A DNA stretch of 64,000 nt from Monosporascus cannonballus (lineage: Eukaryota > Ascomycota > Sordariomycetes > Xylariales), in the NCBI GenBank assembly GCA_004154925.1, contig QJNS01000016.1, forward strand, positions 434,001-498,000, written 5' to 3'. Shown here in pieces: positions 26,684 through 38,532 of the stretch. The position numbers and the translations under genes are program-made. Under the pieces are notes generated by a model. That model had not been told where the DNA came from. It saw only the letters and a program-made list of their open reading frames with translations, and ran no database searches. How positions within the stretch are numbered: the stretch's first letter is position 1; the number at the start of each line of letters is the position of its first letter.

Positions 26684-29600
26684 GGCCTTTGTCTGCGTTA
26701 TAAATGTTCTAATTATAAGGCAAACCGTTACCCGTTTTTATCAGCAAAAAACCCGCAAAGAAAAATTAATTCGTTAAAAGCGTATAAAAACGAAAAGTTG
26801 GAATTTAAAAATAAAAAAAAATAATTCTTAAATATCGGCATATTCGAAAACGAAAAATAACCTAGGCCGAAATAAAAATCGGGAAATAAAATATAGATGG
26901 TATTTTATTTACTATCGATATATATATTAATTAAAACAATTATAAACCCTTTTATAAATTAAAAATATAAATATTTTGCCGTAATAAACGAAACGTTCGT
27001 AAAACGCTTACGGTTACCGCATATTCTAATAAAATTACGCGGATTAAAAAAAAGTTCGAAAAAAAAGCTGACGATAACGAAGAAAAATTAAAAAAAATAA
27101 TATATATAAAGATAAATATCGACGATTTTAAGGCCAGAACATTTATATATATTATTAATAGCTTTAATTACTTTTTAATTTTAAAAAAACCTTTAATAAA
27201 ATATTATAACGCTATATACGTAATGCAAAAATACTTTTTCATAATAAGCGTAACAAATTATATAAGAGTTTACGAAAAAAAAAATACGAAGCCTAAAAAA
27301 AATAACATACGAATAACTGATAAAACAAAGAAAACTTTAACTGTTATTTTCGAGGCGGAATTTCGGAAAATAAAAAAAATTAAAAGGACCAAATAAAAAG
27401 TTTATTTATTTTCATTTATTTTGGCCGATATTAATAAGGCGTTAACGTCTAAAAAAATAGAAATTAACGAAAACCTTCCGTTTAAATTAAAAACGTTTCG
27501 GAAGCTGTGCGATAAAAAACTAGGTAATATTTTATTTCTATTTTATTTCGAAATGGATTATACGATTTTATTGCGCAAAAACGAAATAAGGAAAAAAATA
27601 TTAATACTAAAAAGACCTTTGTATAATATAATTAAGGACGAATTGCTAGCCTTAAAAAAACCTTAACGGAACTTTTATATAAAAAATATATTTGCGTAAA
27701 TAATTTGTTTATAAGGGCTTTAGTTTTATTTATAAAAAAACCCCGAGGAAAATTACGTTTTTATTACGATTATCGGGCGTTAAATATAATAACCGAAAAA
27801 AACTATTTTTTTTATTTCTTATTTCAGAAACCCTAAAATTACTTTTTTACGTTAAATAATTTACGAAAATAAACGTTCGAATAACATTTTACAAAATTAG
27901 AATTAAAAAAGAACGAATAAAAAATAGCATTCCGAATGCACTTTGGCTTATACAAATAACTAATAATATCGTTTAATTTATACGAGGCTTCTGTAACCTT
28001 CTAGCAATTCGTTAATGGGGTCCTAAGAGAATATCTTAACGTTTTCTACTTAACGTATATAAACGATATCCTTATTTTTTCCTTCGGATTTATTAAGAAT
28101 TATATGCAAAAAATAAAAAAGATTCTAAGCCGCTTGAAAAAAACGGATTTAAATCTGGATATTTCTAAATGCGAATTCGCCGTAAAAATAATAAAATATC
28201 TTAGATTTATCATAAACGCCGAAAAAGAGATATAAATAAACCCCGAAAAATTACGCGTAATTAAAAAGTAAATAACTTTTAAAACATTTAAGAGAATCCG
28301 AAATTTCTTAAGGTTTGCAAATTTTTACTACAACTTTATAACTTATTATATAAATATATCGGTACCATTAATAATCTTAATTCGGAAAAAAACTTTTTTC
28401 GTTAGAAAAAAGAAGATAACGTTTAAACATTTCAAAAATATATATATAATAAAATTGATTTTAACGTACTAAAATTCCGAAAACTTTATAATATTAAAAA
28501 GATTTATTAAATATAATATACGAAAATTATTTATTCTAGCTTAATAAGTTAAAAATATTACGCCCGGTTATTTATTATTTCAACAATTGAAACCCCGTTA
28601 AATTAATTTTAAAATATATGATCAGAAATTTTTAATAATAATAAGTAATTTAAAAACGTAAAATATAAAATTACGTAATATAATAATCCCGTTTAAGATT
28701 ATTATCGATTATAAAAATCTAAAATATTTAATAATTATTAAAAATTTAAACGAATATTAAATAAGGTAATTTAAAAAAATTATCCCGTTTTAATCTTTAT
28801 TTTAAATTCCGTACCGATTATTTAAATATTAAGATCGATATATTTTCGTATAGAGAATAAAATATGCTTATAAAGAAGACGATAATCGGAAAACCGTACT
28901 AAAGTTTTAATTATTAAAAAATAAATAATTATTTATATTATTTACAAAACGTTAAAAATATATAAAAAATATAGTAACGGATAATAATATTAAAATTAAA
29001 AGTAATAAGTCATCTGAAAAAACGCAAATATTTTAATATTACGAAGATTTTTAAAAGTTTTAAAACGTAATATTAAAATATAATAAAGATTACGACCGTA
29101 TTATTAAGATTATTATAAAATAGGAACGTAAGTTTTTTGCGAAATTAAAATTATTAATATCGATCGTAAAATATACCGTAAATGTTAAAAGCTTATTTTA
29201 ATTTCGGAAATATTTTTAAATCCCAGATTAAAAGCTTTTTAAGACGCATTTAATATAAATTATTTACGATTTTTATATAATAAGTTATCTAAATAAAAAA
29301 GTTACGATAACGGTATTTTCGAAAAACTTTTTTTAGCCGGGTATATATCGCGTAATAAAGGAGTTTTATAGGAATTATAACGTATATAGCGATAAAAACG
29401 TATAAAAAATTAGAAAAAAAGATTATTAAAGTTATTTCCGGTTTTCGAACAATTTTATAACAAATTATTAATCGATTTTATAATTAACTTATTAATAGTT
29501 TTTCAATATAATTTATATTTTTTATAATTATAATAAATTAATTATTTAAAATAATAATTCTCAAAATAATACCTATGATAAACGTAAAAATATATTAGAA

Positions 29601-29760
29601 ATTTTATAATTTTTAACCCATATTATAAATAATAAAAATATTATTTAAATAAAAATATTTTAAATTAAAGTTTATAAATTAATAAAGATAAATTAACGCG
29701 TTTTTACCGCATATTATCGAAAAACTGATAATATTATAAAAGTTTAATTTAAAAATATTA
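26684..29760 (+). pseudogene. Gag-pol relic of gypsy element 2
   Basis: At 26684-26734 a zinc-knuckle-like string reads C-x2-Y-x4-Y-x4-Y, where the family has C-x2-C-x4-H-x4-C. At 27421-27666 an 81-codon open frame ends with RPLYNIIKDELLALKKP, matching the RT entry segment (GPLY-MS-EEL-LK). Further on come KIAFRMHFGLYK (TAFRTRYG region), then QFVNGVLREYLNVF, then YINDILIFS at about 28050-28080, where the catalytic Y-x-D-D is Y-x-N-D. KCEF and KYLRFII follow (28160-28210). Integrase traces at 29330-29520 resemble the PG-Y-RV...YRNC-VC region and the start of the catalytic core. Multiple stops and a lost catalytic Asp make it non-functional. Confidence 0.88.
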
Positions 29761-31987
29761 ATTTATTTACAAATTTTCGTAATATAGTTATAATAAAAAT
29801 AAAATTAGTTTTTTCGAAAGGTAATATTTATATTTTATAATCGAAATATAACCTTAATAAAATTAAATTTCTTTTTTTATTTTACGAATATTACGTTAAT
29901 TTAATTCTTTAAATAAAAAATAATTTAATAATTAAGAAAAATTTACGTATAAAAACGGAAAATTTGGTTAAGAAATTACGAAAAAGTACGAAATTTGCTT
30001 AAGTTGCGATGGCGGCGGCCCAGCAAACCTAGAAGAAAACAGTAAATAAACGGTATTCTTCCGCCGAAAAATACGAAATTAACGATAAAATCTAGTTATT
30101 TTTAAAAAAAATATTATTATTTTTTTGGCTATGGAAAAAATTAAGATAATTTCAGGTTAAGTATTAAGTAATTAAAATAATTAATTTTTACATTTTCGAA
30201 TTAAATATATTTAAAAAAAAATTATAATTATTTTTATATTAATTTATTAAAATATTTAAATTATAACTTTTTAGAGTCCTAAATTAATGTAAATACGTAA
30301 CCCTTTTTTATTATCCTTAAAAGAAATAATAAACCGGAATTTAAAATCGAAATTATCTTTTAAGCTTAGATGAAAAAAACAAGAAAAAACTTTATACGTT
30401 AAATCTAGATAAAATAATTAAGTTACGTAAAATTAATTTGGAAACAATTTAAGAAATTTACAAATACGGCAGTTTTATAACAGTTCGAAAAAGAATACGG
30501 CAATATAGCCACTAATAACAAATCTTAAATCTAGCGTATTACTTGAAAGCGAACAGGTAAAAATCTAATTTAAAAATACCGGCCGGGCAGCGTATAAGCG
30601 ATATAGGAAATTTAAGGAAACCGCTTAAAAGCAGCCTTAGGTAATGCATAAATAAACGTTAAAATAACGTTCTTATTATTTACGAACAAAATATATTGAA
30701 AAAATTTAAGAATTATAAAAATAATATACCGGTTATAAAATTATTTAATTGTTTTTAAAACTTATAAATTGAACGATTTACTTTACGGATTTATAGCCTT
30801 AATATTACGTAAAAATTACGTACGTAAAGTGCGTAATTATTCGGCTTTATTTATATTAAATTTCGGCAAAACCGGAACCTTTTTTTTAGCTGCCTAAATT
30901 ACGATTTCGAAATTTTCGAAAACGTTAATAATATTATTTTTGGCGGTTATTAATTTAGTTTGTAATGTAAATTAATAAATAATACGAAAAAAGCTTAAAA
31001 ATACTGCAAAAAGAGTTGTATAATAAAATTTATTATTTTTATATTTAATATGTTTTTATTATGTAAAATAGAAAAACCGGCAAAACCGGCAACCTAATTT
31101 ACGTATAAATAACGCATAAATTAAAAACTAAGCGCGTAAATGTATTTCGAAATATATAATATATGAAAATTTAAAATATAAACGTAAAGTTTCGGTATCC
31201 GCTTTTTTCTAAAAATAAATAATTATTAAGCCAAAAATAATAATAAAAAAGTAATATAAGAAATATATAAGGAAAACCACCTTATTAGAGTTTCGATAAT
31301 CGTAATTAAAATTAATTTTGCAAAACGCGTTAATTATTTAACGAAATTCGGGAATATCCGCAAATTACGTAAGAATTACGTTAAAAAGATATATTAACAA
31401 AAATATAAAAAATATTTATTTCAGAATATTTGTAATTATAATTAATGCAAACTTAATAATGGATCGCTTTTTTACCTGTAATAATAAACACTTTAGAAAT
31501 AGCAAATAAATAACGTATAAATAAATTATATACTTCGTTAATTTAAATAAAACGCATCTAAGTTTTCCGCAAAACAAATTATATAAATAAAATAAGGCAT
31601 ATTACAAATATAAGTAGGATATTTATCTAGAATAACGTAAATATATAAAGTATAAAAAACTTTAGTAAATTCCGATTTACCAAAAAGGCTCGAAAAAATA
31701 AGAATATCTTTTTTACGAGGCATTTTCATAACATTATAACGTATTAATTAACTTTTAAACCGTTATAAAATAACGTATAAAAAAATTAAAATAAGTAAAA
31801 ACATAAATACGTTTTTATATATAAACTTATTTAACGCATAATTAACTTACAGTTAACCACTTAAACTAAGCCTAATTCGAAAATAGACAAATTTTCGAAT
31901 TTCGGATTAATTAAAAGCTAAAAATTAACGTAATTATTAATTTCGCAATAAGTTAAGCCTTTTTTTTTAAAAAAAAATAAGTGATAA

Positions 31988-32173
31988 TGTAATAAGGCTA
32001 TATAAAGCTCTATTATAGAGCATCGAATAAACGCCGATATTAAGTAATATTAACGCAACGCTTTATATGCGAATATATATAATTATATTTTCATCTTCCC
32101 TTTTTTTCTCTTTAGTTAAAAATAAACTTTTATTAATAACTGATCGCAAACCGCGTAGGTAAAACCTTTTATA
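31988..32173 (+). repeat. 3' LTR of gypsy element 2
   Basis: 186 bp, aligned end to end with the 5' LTR. The terminal CA has become TA and internal CA sites are mostly TA. An A-rich run just upstream (31965-31985) may be the remains of the polypurine tract. Confidence 0.9.
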
Positions 32174-33200
32174 ATTCCTATTAATTTTTAATCTTTTACT
32201 TTTTTTATAAACAGTTTATTTTTCTATATAATATATTACTTTTTATTAAGCTTTATATAATTTATTATATATTTAAGAAGGTGTTCGAAAAAATAATTAA
32301 TTTTAAATATTTCTTTTTAAAGTTAATAATATATATTAATTATACTAAAAATCTATACTACATTTTTAATTATAGGTTTTATAATAAATTAAATTATAGA
32401 TTTTACATATTAATAATTATAATATGTATAAAATTTTAAAAAAGGTTATTTTCCTGATAGTATTTTCATTTTATATAATTTTATAACGTTGGTTATATAT
32501 TAAGATTATTTTTTTTAAAAAGATTTACAAATAAAAAGTATCAATATTATTATATATTTACTTTATTTTTTCGATTTACTTAAAAATCGATCTTAATTAT
32601 ATATATATATAATAGGTTATTAAATGAATTTTGTATTCATTATATAATAAAAACGTTTTCTTCTATAATATATAGCGTATATTTTATTCTATTAATTTGA
32701 GAGTTTTTTTAAAAAAATATTTATTTAATTTTAATATTTTTTAAATTAGTTTTGTTCATTTTTCAAGATTTGTTTAATTTAATAAATTAATATTCTATAT
32801 TTTAGGATGGATTTTCTATTATAATAACCTTTATTCGTATTATGTTCGAATTATACTAATATTGTGTTTATTTTTACTAAGTCATATATTATTTAAATTA
32901 GTGAATCGGTTTTTAGATCGAAAATTTAATTATTTTGGCATTAAAACTTTTTATCAAAGTTTTAATTATATTTTATTTTACTATAATTATAATACTATAT
33001 TTAAGTAATATCTTTAAAAGAAATCGCTTTAATCTTCATAAATTTTAACGCTGTATTATAAAAAATAAAATACATATTTCGTTTTTTTATTAATTAAAGT
33101 TAATATAATTAAATTATAAAATATATTATATTTTTATCGCTATTTAAATTATTACTTGTCGATTTTAACTGTTTTTATAATATATTTAAGTAGAATAAGG
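32174..33200. other. AT-rich spacer
   Basis: No gene, RNA or transposon motif seen. A+T-rich and full of stops on both strands. Confidence 0.55.
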
Positions 33201-33474
33201 TGTTACGCATATTAGCAACCTTGGCGGATCAGAAAATCTATATTGTGTATGTATATTAAGCAGTTCTTTTTCGCTATAGATTTAACTCCAAGACATATAA
33301 GTTAATTATCACTACTTATTATATTTGTTTTCACTTTCTCAATTATCGAGGTCTAATACTATTAATATAATTGAAATAGATTTTTCATCTTTATAATCCC
33401 TTTTCGTGTCGTGATATAGTTTGTTTATTTATACTAATTGGGATCAAATCTTTTTATCCTAATATAGTATTTAT
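33201..33474 (+). repeat. 277-bp dispersed element family, copy 1
   Basis: About 274 bp starting TGTTACGC, homologous throughout to 62764-63040. Shared blocks include TATTAAG.AGTTCTTTTTCGC, TTATCGAGGT and ATAATCCCTTTTCGT. TAAGG precedes it, and TTAAA/TAAAA follows depending on the exact end, which could be a mutated target duplication. The class is unknown. It may be a solo LTR, but the end does not show the usual CA. Confidence 0.65.
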
Positions 33475-33924
33475 TTAAAATTAATAATTATTCGATTTAG
33501 CAGATTTTTTTATGTTAACATTTAGTTAATTATAAAATATATTGATAAATATATCGGTTTGTTATTTTTGTACTTGGTTTTAATTATAAAACCTTTAAAA
33601 ATAATTATGTGTTTAAAATTTTATTCTTTTTATCGTAATTAAAAGGTTTATTATATTACAAATCATTTTCTTTTCAAATTACTAAAATTATTTCGTAATT
33701 TACTTTAGAATTTAGTATATAAAAACAAATTTCGTTAATAAAAACTTTTTTCGATTTTCTGTTTTCTAAACAATTCTTTATAATAAGTTCGAATTATTTA
33801 ATTACGTCGTTTATTACGTTTACTTTTATAGGTAAAACTTAATTCGTTAATTTATTAAAAAAACAATCGAAAATAAACGTATATTTAAATTATAAAGTTC
33901 GAAAATTACCATTATTATTATAAA

Positions 33925-34099
33925 TGTCAGATGTTATTGGGAGGTCAGAGTGGCAAGATAACTCGTTTATTGAGAACAGTCTAAAACCTGACCTTTCCTT
34001 CTATTTCTGGGGAGAAACCACTCATACATATAGCCGATCCCCGCATCGAGCTCGTAAAGGTGACGTAGCTCTGATGCGTACACCTCTTAGCATCTGACA
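33925..34099. mobile_element. 175-bp LTR-like element with perfect ends
   Basis: Starts TGTCAGATG and ends CATCTGACA, a perfect 9-bp inverted terminal repeat with TG...CA, and is flanked on both sides by ATAAA, a perfect 5-bp target duplication. The interior is balanced in base composition and retains CpA and TpG, unlike the DNA around it. Size, termini and duplication fit a solo LTR of a Ty1/copia-like element. No coding sequence is present. A non-autonomous DNA element is the alternative. Confidence 0.82.
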
Positions 34100-34786
34100 A
34101 TAAAGTTCTAGTTTTTTACATTTTATTTCAATAAAAAAGCTTATATAAGTAAAATAATATTAAGTGAATTAACAAATTATTAAATTTTGTTTTATGTTTT
34201 TAATTTAAAATTTAAAATTAAAAACTACAATTTTTTAAGTAATAATTCGTATTATAATAATATTAAATATTGTATCAAATTTACGTTATAAAATTATTAT
34301 TAATAAAAAGATCGTAAGATTCTAAGTAATAAATATAATAATTAATTTTATTTTCTAATATTAATAGTATTAAAATAATAAAATTATATTATAAATTCAT
34401 ATTCTTTAAATTATAAAAATTACAAACATATTTATTTTACTTCTAACTTAAGATACTTAAAATACTTAATTTTTTAAGCCTTTTAAATTTCCTAACCTTT
34501 TTGTTTAGCTTAAAAGGCTTAAAATACCAAAACCTCTAAAAGTCTTAAACTCATCACGTGTTCAGTTCCTATATTAGGTTTAGTTCCTTCTTACTCTAAC
34601 CGTCTCTAGGACCGCTAAGCCAGTTGGGTCATAACAGCTACGTAGAGCTTTATTTAATAATTATAAAACGAACAATAGCTTATAACTATTTTCAACTTTT
34701 GGTAAGTTATTCCATATATATTTTAATATACGGATCTTACTAGCAAATTGTCGGATTTATTATGATGGATTTAGACAATTCAAATT

Positions 34787-34938
34787 TGTTATAGCTGCGC
34801 CTCGCACCGTTACGTCAAAGAGCAAAAGACTAGCGATTGACCGCATTAGTAGTAATCAACTGGGTGCTTACAGCTGCATATACACTCTGGCACACAAGTA
34901 TATATGTGAGATGCTGCTACGGTAACAAGGCTGTAACA
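34787..34938 (+). repeat. Dispersed ~150-bp repeat, best copy
   Basis: 152 bp starting TGTTATAGC and ending GCTGTAACA, imperfect inverted termini with TG...CA. AAATT precedes and ACATT follows, a possible target duplication with one mismatch. Little mutated. Related degraded copies lie at about 4645-4771 and 13807-13956. Probably a solo LTR or a small non-autonomous element. Confidence 0.65.
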
Positions 34939-35169
34939 ACATTCGGTATATATTAACCTTATTGCCAAAGCTTTTTACGATAAAGTATAAGGGTATATAA
35001 ATAAATCCTTTAAAACGTATCGCATAATACCTTAATACTACTTTTTTAATATTACAATTTAATTTCGATTTATACGAACCTTGTTAAGCATTCTAGGTTT
35101 TGATAGTAAATAGGCGATTAGGACCAGACTTCTGTCCTGTTAGTATACTAAGTAAAAGATCAAATATTT

Positions 35170-36504
35170 ACCTTAGCTAGCTTAGACCTCTACTGGCTCG
35201 TTTTTATTTTTGATATACTTTTATATATTATGCCAAGGTATTAAATTTAATTAATTAAATAACGTATTCCCGTAACGAGTTAACGAAGCTTAAGTTAAAA
35301 TTACGTAAAAATATTTTTAGTTAATAATATTTTTAAACGAAGAAGTTATTTTATTCGTTTATATATTTAATTTAATTCGAATAATTTTGATATTTTAAAT
35401 ATATGATATATATAAAGTGGTATATATATAAAAAGTCTTTAAAAGTTTTTTAATAAAAATAAAAATTAATATAAATAAGTTAAAATTTGATAAAATTATT
35501 AATCGTAACATTTCTATGATTGCAATTATGTAAATATTACGTATATTATTTTGTAATACACTGTTTAAAGATAATTTAATATAAAAAATCCATATAGTTA
35601 TATTCTTACTTTTACGACTCATTATTATTAAGTTGTAATTATAAAAAAATTGAGAATAATAAAGTTTTATAATGTTTTTATAATTAAAACGCAATTCAAT
35701 TAAATTCAATACATTTAATAATTTATATAAATATTAAATATGTTTATATATATGATATCTTTCGAATTTTTTAAATAAAGATTAAAAATAATACGATTAG
35801 ATTTAAATTTAGAAAATAAACGACTATAAGGTCTTTATAATTACGATAATATAATTATCGATTATATTATTATATATTAGATTTCTTTAATATATTTTAT
35901 AAACAACCCTTTAGCAATTTTTCAACTGTATAAATTGGTATTTTTACGTTATAGAAATAAAAAATTAAAATTAACTAAATTCGAAATATTTTTATATGTA
36001 TAATGTAATAACTATAACGCATATAAGTAAAAATATAGCTAAATAAGTTTTTTTATATTAAAATATTTTTAAAATACTTATAGTTAATCATTATATATAA
36101 TAATTATGCTATTATAATTATAAAGATATATTAAAAATTAGGATAATATGTATAAAAAATTTGTCTTTTTTTAATATTTTAATTAAATTAAACCCGATTT
36201 AAAAGTTTTATATATTGTTAAATACTGTTATAAAAGTTTATATTAATATAATTTTTCTTATTTTTTAAATATTTATTATTATTATTTGATTTATAAATTT
36301 TAAAAGAAAATATGTACGATTTTATATAGGACGTTATTAATTAAAGGAAAAAAATTATAATTTTCTCTTAAGCCCTATTTCTAAAGCTTTTATTATTTTT
36401 TTAATTTTTCAAGTTAAGTTTATATAGTATTAAAAGCTATTTAGTTATTGTTATACTGCAGGCGCAGCTATAACCTTTAAAATAGTGCCTAATTTTAATA
36501 AGAC
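35170..36504 (+). repeat. Large direct duplication, copy 1
   Basis: About 1.34 kb running from TTAGCTAGCTTAGACCTCT to a segment reading GCGCAGCTATAACC...AATAAGACAA. It aligns collinearly with 36971-38532, including AACTAAATTCGAAA against AACTAAATCCGAAA. The open frame at 35395-35709 (minus) is AT-driven and not conserved as a protein in the other copy. The repeat's class is unknown. Confidence 0.75.
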
Positions 36505-36581
36505 AATTGTGATGATATGCACAGCTAGTCCTTATAAGGTGAATTTGGGTACCCAAACCCCAATTGGAGTTTGGAATTGCT

Positions 36582-36650
36582 GATCTTTTGGTCTTGTAGT
36601 TAGCGTCGCACTCTCGCTTATCTTACAACAATCAAATATTAACATTCTTA
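36582..36650 (+). other. Possible tRNA-derived relic
   Basis: TGGTCTTGTAGTTAGCGTCG followed by CACTCTCGC resembles the 5' half of a fungal tRNA of the Glu/Asp type, including an A-box-like TAGTTAGCGTCG. No convincing T-arm with GGTTCGA follows, so this is at best a fragment or the head of a tRNA-derived short element. It lies between the two copies of the large direct duplication, next to a near-perfect palindrome at about 36552-36573. Confidence 0.25.
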
Positions 36651-36970
36651 TCAGGTACGCTTTAGCGGTAACGCCATCGCTATTACTATATTGAAGGTGT
36701 AATTTAAGGAAGCTCTTGCTTAATCTGAATCGGATAATATTTAGCTTATATATGTAAAAAATATAAAAAATAAATATTATAATATAAGTAATAATAAAAA
36801 TAAAATTTTATAAATAAGTTATCTAATTAAGATGTAAAACTTACTCCTACAACGTAGTATACCCATTAACTATTAGTTAAGTTTCAGATATATAACGTAG
36901 CAAAATAGTTTATTACATCAAAATGCTCTTTTGCTATTTACGTAAAAAGATTCAAACTCTGGATTTTGTT

Positions 36971-38532
36971 ATCTTAGCTAGCTTAGGCCTCTGCTAGCTC
37001 GTTTTTATTTTTGATATATTTTATGTATTACGCTAAGGCGTTAAAATTAATTAATCAAATACCGTATATCCGTAATAAGCTAACAAGGCCCAAATTAAAA
37101 TTACGCAAAAATGTTTCTATTAAATATTTTTAAAATAAAATAACTAATTTGTTTCGTTTATATACTTAATTTAAATCGAATAGTTTTAATAATTTAAATA
37201 TATACTAAATATAAGTTAATACGCGTATAAAAGATTTTCGAATTTTTTAGAAAAGAAATAAGATTAATATAATTAAATTAAAAATTAATAAAATTATTAA
37301 TCGTAATATTTTTATAGTTATAATAATATAAATATAGCATATATTATTTGATTATTAGTTATATAAAGATAATTTAATATAAAAAAGCTTATTAAATTTT
37401 ATTTTTAGCCGTACAAATTATTATTTTTATATTAAAATGAAAAACAGTTTTAAAAAAATATTAAATTTAATATATTTTTTAATTATACCGTATTTAATGC
37501 AAATTCGATTAATTTAATATTATATATAGATATCAAATTTAAATTAATATATATTTAAGATTTTTTCGAATTTGTTTTATAAAAATTAAAATTAAAATAA
37601 TTAAATTTAAATTAAAAAAATTAACCGTAACGGCTTTATAATTACGATAAAATAATTACTAATCGTATTATTATATATCGAATTTTTTAAATATATTTTA
37701 TATAAAAAACCTATTTAATAATTTTTTTAATTATACTAATTATTGTTTTTATATTGCGCCTATATAAAAATACAGCCCCTATAAGGATGAGGCTGGTAGC
37801 TAACCAGCCACCGATCAGCCACCGACCCACTTACTAATATAAATCTACCATCTGGCAGCTAATGGGAAACGCCAGATGGAAATAACTTAATACATTTATT
37901 TCTTGGAATCTGCTTTACGACTAGTCGGAGATCACCTTACCCAGCTCACAGCTGTCCATTATCTTACAGCCTATAAAAAGGTTAAGATTAACTAAATCCG
38001 AAACGCTTTTATATTTATAACGTAATAACTATAGCCCGTATAAGTAAAAATAACATTATGTAAGTTTTTTTTCATATTAAAATATTTTTAAAAAGTTTAT
38101 AATTAAATATTATATATAATAATTACTTTATTTCAATTATAAAAACGTTTCGAAATAAATATAATATTAATTAAATATTTTGCTTATTTAAATATTTTAA
38201 TTAAATTAATCTCGATTTAGAAACTTTATATACTATTAAAAAGCTTTTTGAATATTTTATATAAGTATAATTTTCTTTATTTTTTAAATTTTTTTAAATT
38301 ATTAATTATTATTATTTTATTTATAAGTTTTCAAAAAGATAAAAAAAATCTATATAAAACGGTATTAAGGCCAAAAAATCATAACTTGCTATCAGGCCTT
38401 AATTTAGAGGTTTTGTTATTTTTTGTAGGTTTTTTACAAATTAAGTTAGCGTGGTACTAAATGCTACTTACCCACAGCTGCGCCGCAAGCGCAGCCACAA
38501 CCTCTAAAATAGGGCCTGATTCTAATGAGGCA
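36971..38532 (+). repeat. Large direct duplication, copy 2
   Basis: Matches 35170-36504 but is longer, because a 204-bp element (37765-37968) is inserted in it. Its last 70 bp (GCGCAGCCACAACCTCTAAAA and onward) are hardly mutated, while the body is strongly AT-shifted. The end of this copy is the edge of the normal-composition island. The open frame 38248-38460 inside it is not supported as a gene. Confidence 0.75.
37765..37968 (-). mobile_element. 204-bp LTR-like element, copy 1
   Basis: On the minus strand it begins TGTAAGATAAT and ends GGCTGTATTTTTA. GCCTATA abuts both ends (37758-37764 and 37969-37975), and the homologous site in 35170-36504 lacks the sequence, so it is an insertion. Two other copies of exactly 204 bp are at 55637-55840 and 58567-58770. 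Copy 2 ends in CA, giving canonical TG...CA, so a solo LTR is likely. The 7-bp flanking repeat is longer than the usual 4-6. Confidence 0.75.

Larger units (their letters stand above)
25328..32173 (+). mobile_element. Decayed full-length Ty3/gypsy retrotransposon 2
   Basis: A 6.85-kb element bounded by direct LTRs (25328-25515 and 31988-32173). The left LTR has TG...CA termini; the right has TG...TA, with CA mutated to TA. The five bases outside are ATTTC on the left and ATTCC on the right, a target-site duplication differing by one C-to-T change. Inside, in plus-strand order, are a mutated zinc knuckle (26684-26734), reverse transcriptase (27421-28170), RNase H traces and integrase (about 29330-29760). 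That order (RT, RNase H, integrase) is Ty3/gypsy. A long 3' part (about 30.1-31.98 kb) has no recognised motif. Stops throughout show that it is dead. Confidence 0.92.

Noticed and set aside
34555..34636. Possible minus-strand LTR beginning TGTTATGACCC
   Set aside because: Its TG end looks related to the 54893 family, but I could not find a matching other end or a copy of the flanking GCTAC, so no element is called.
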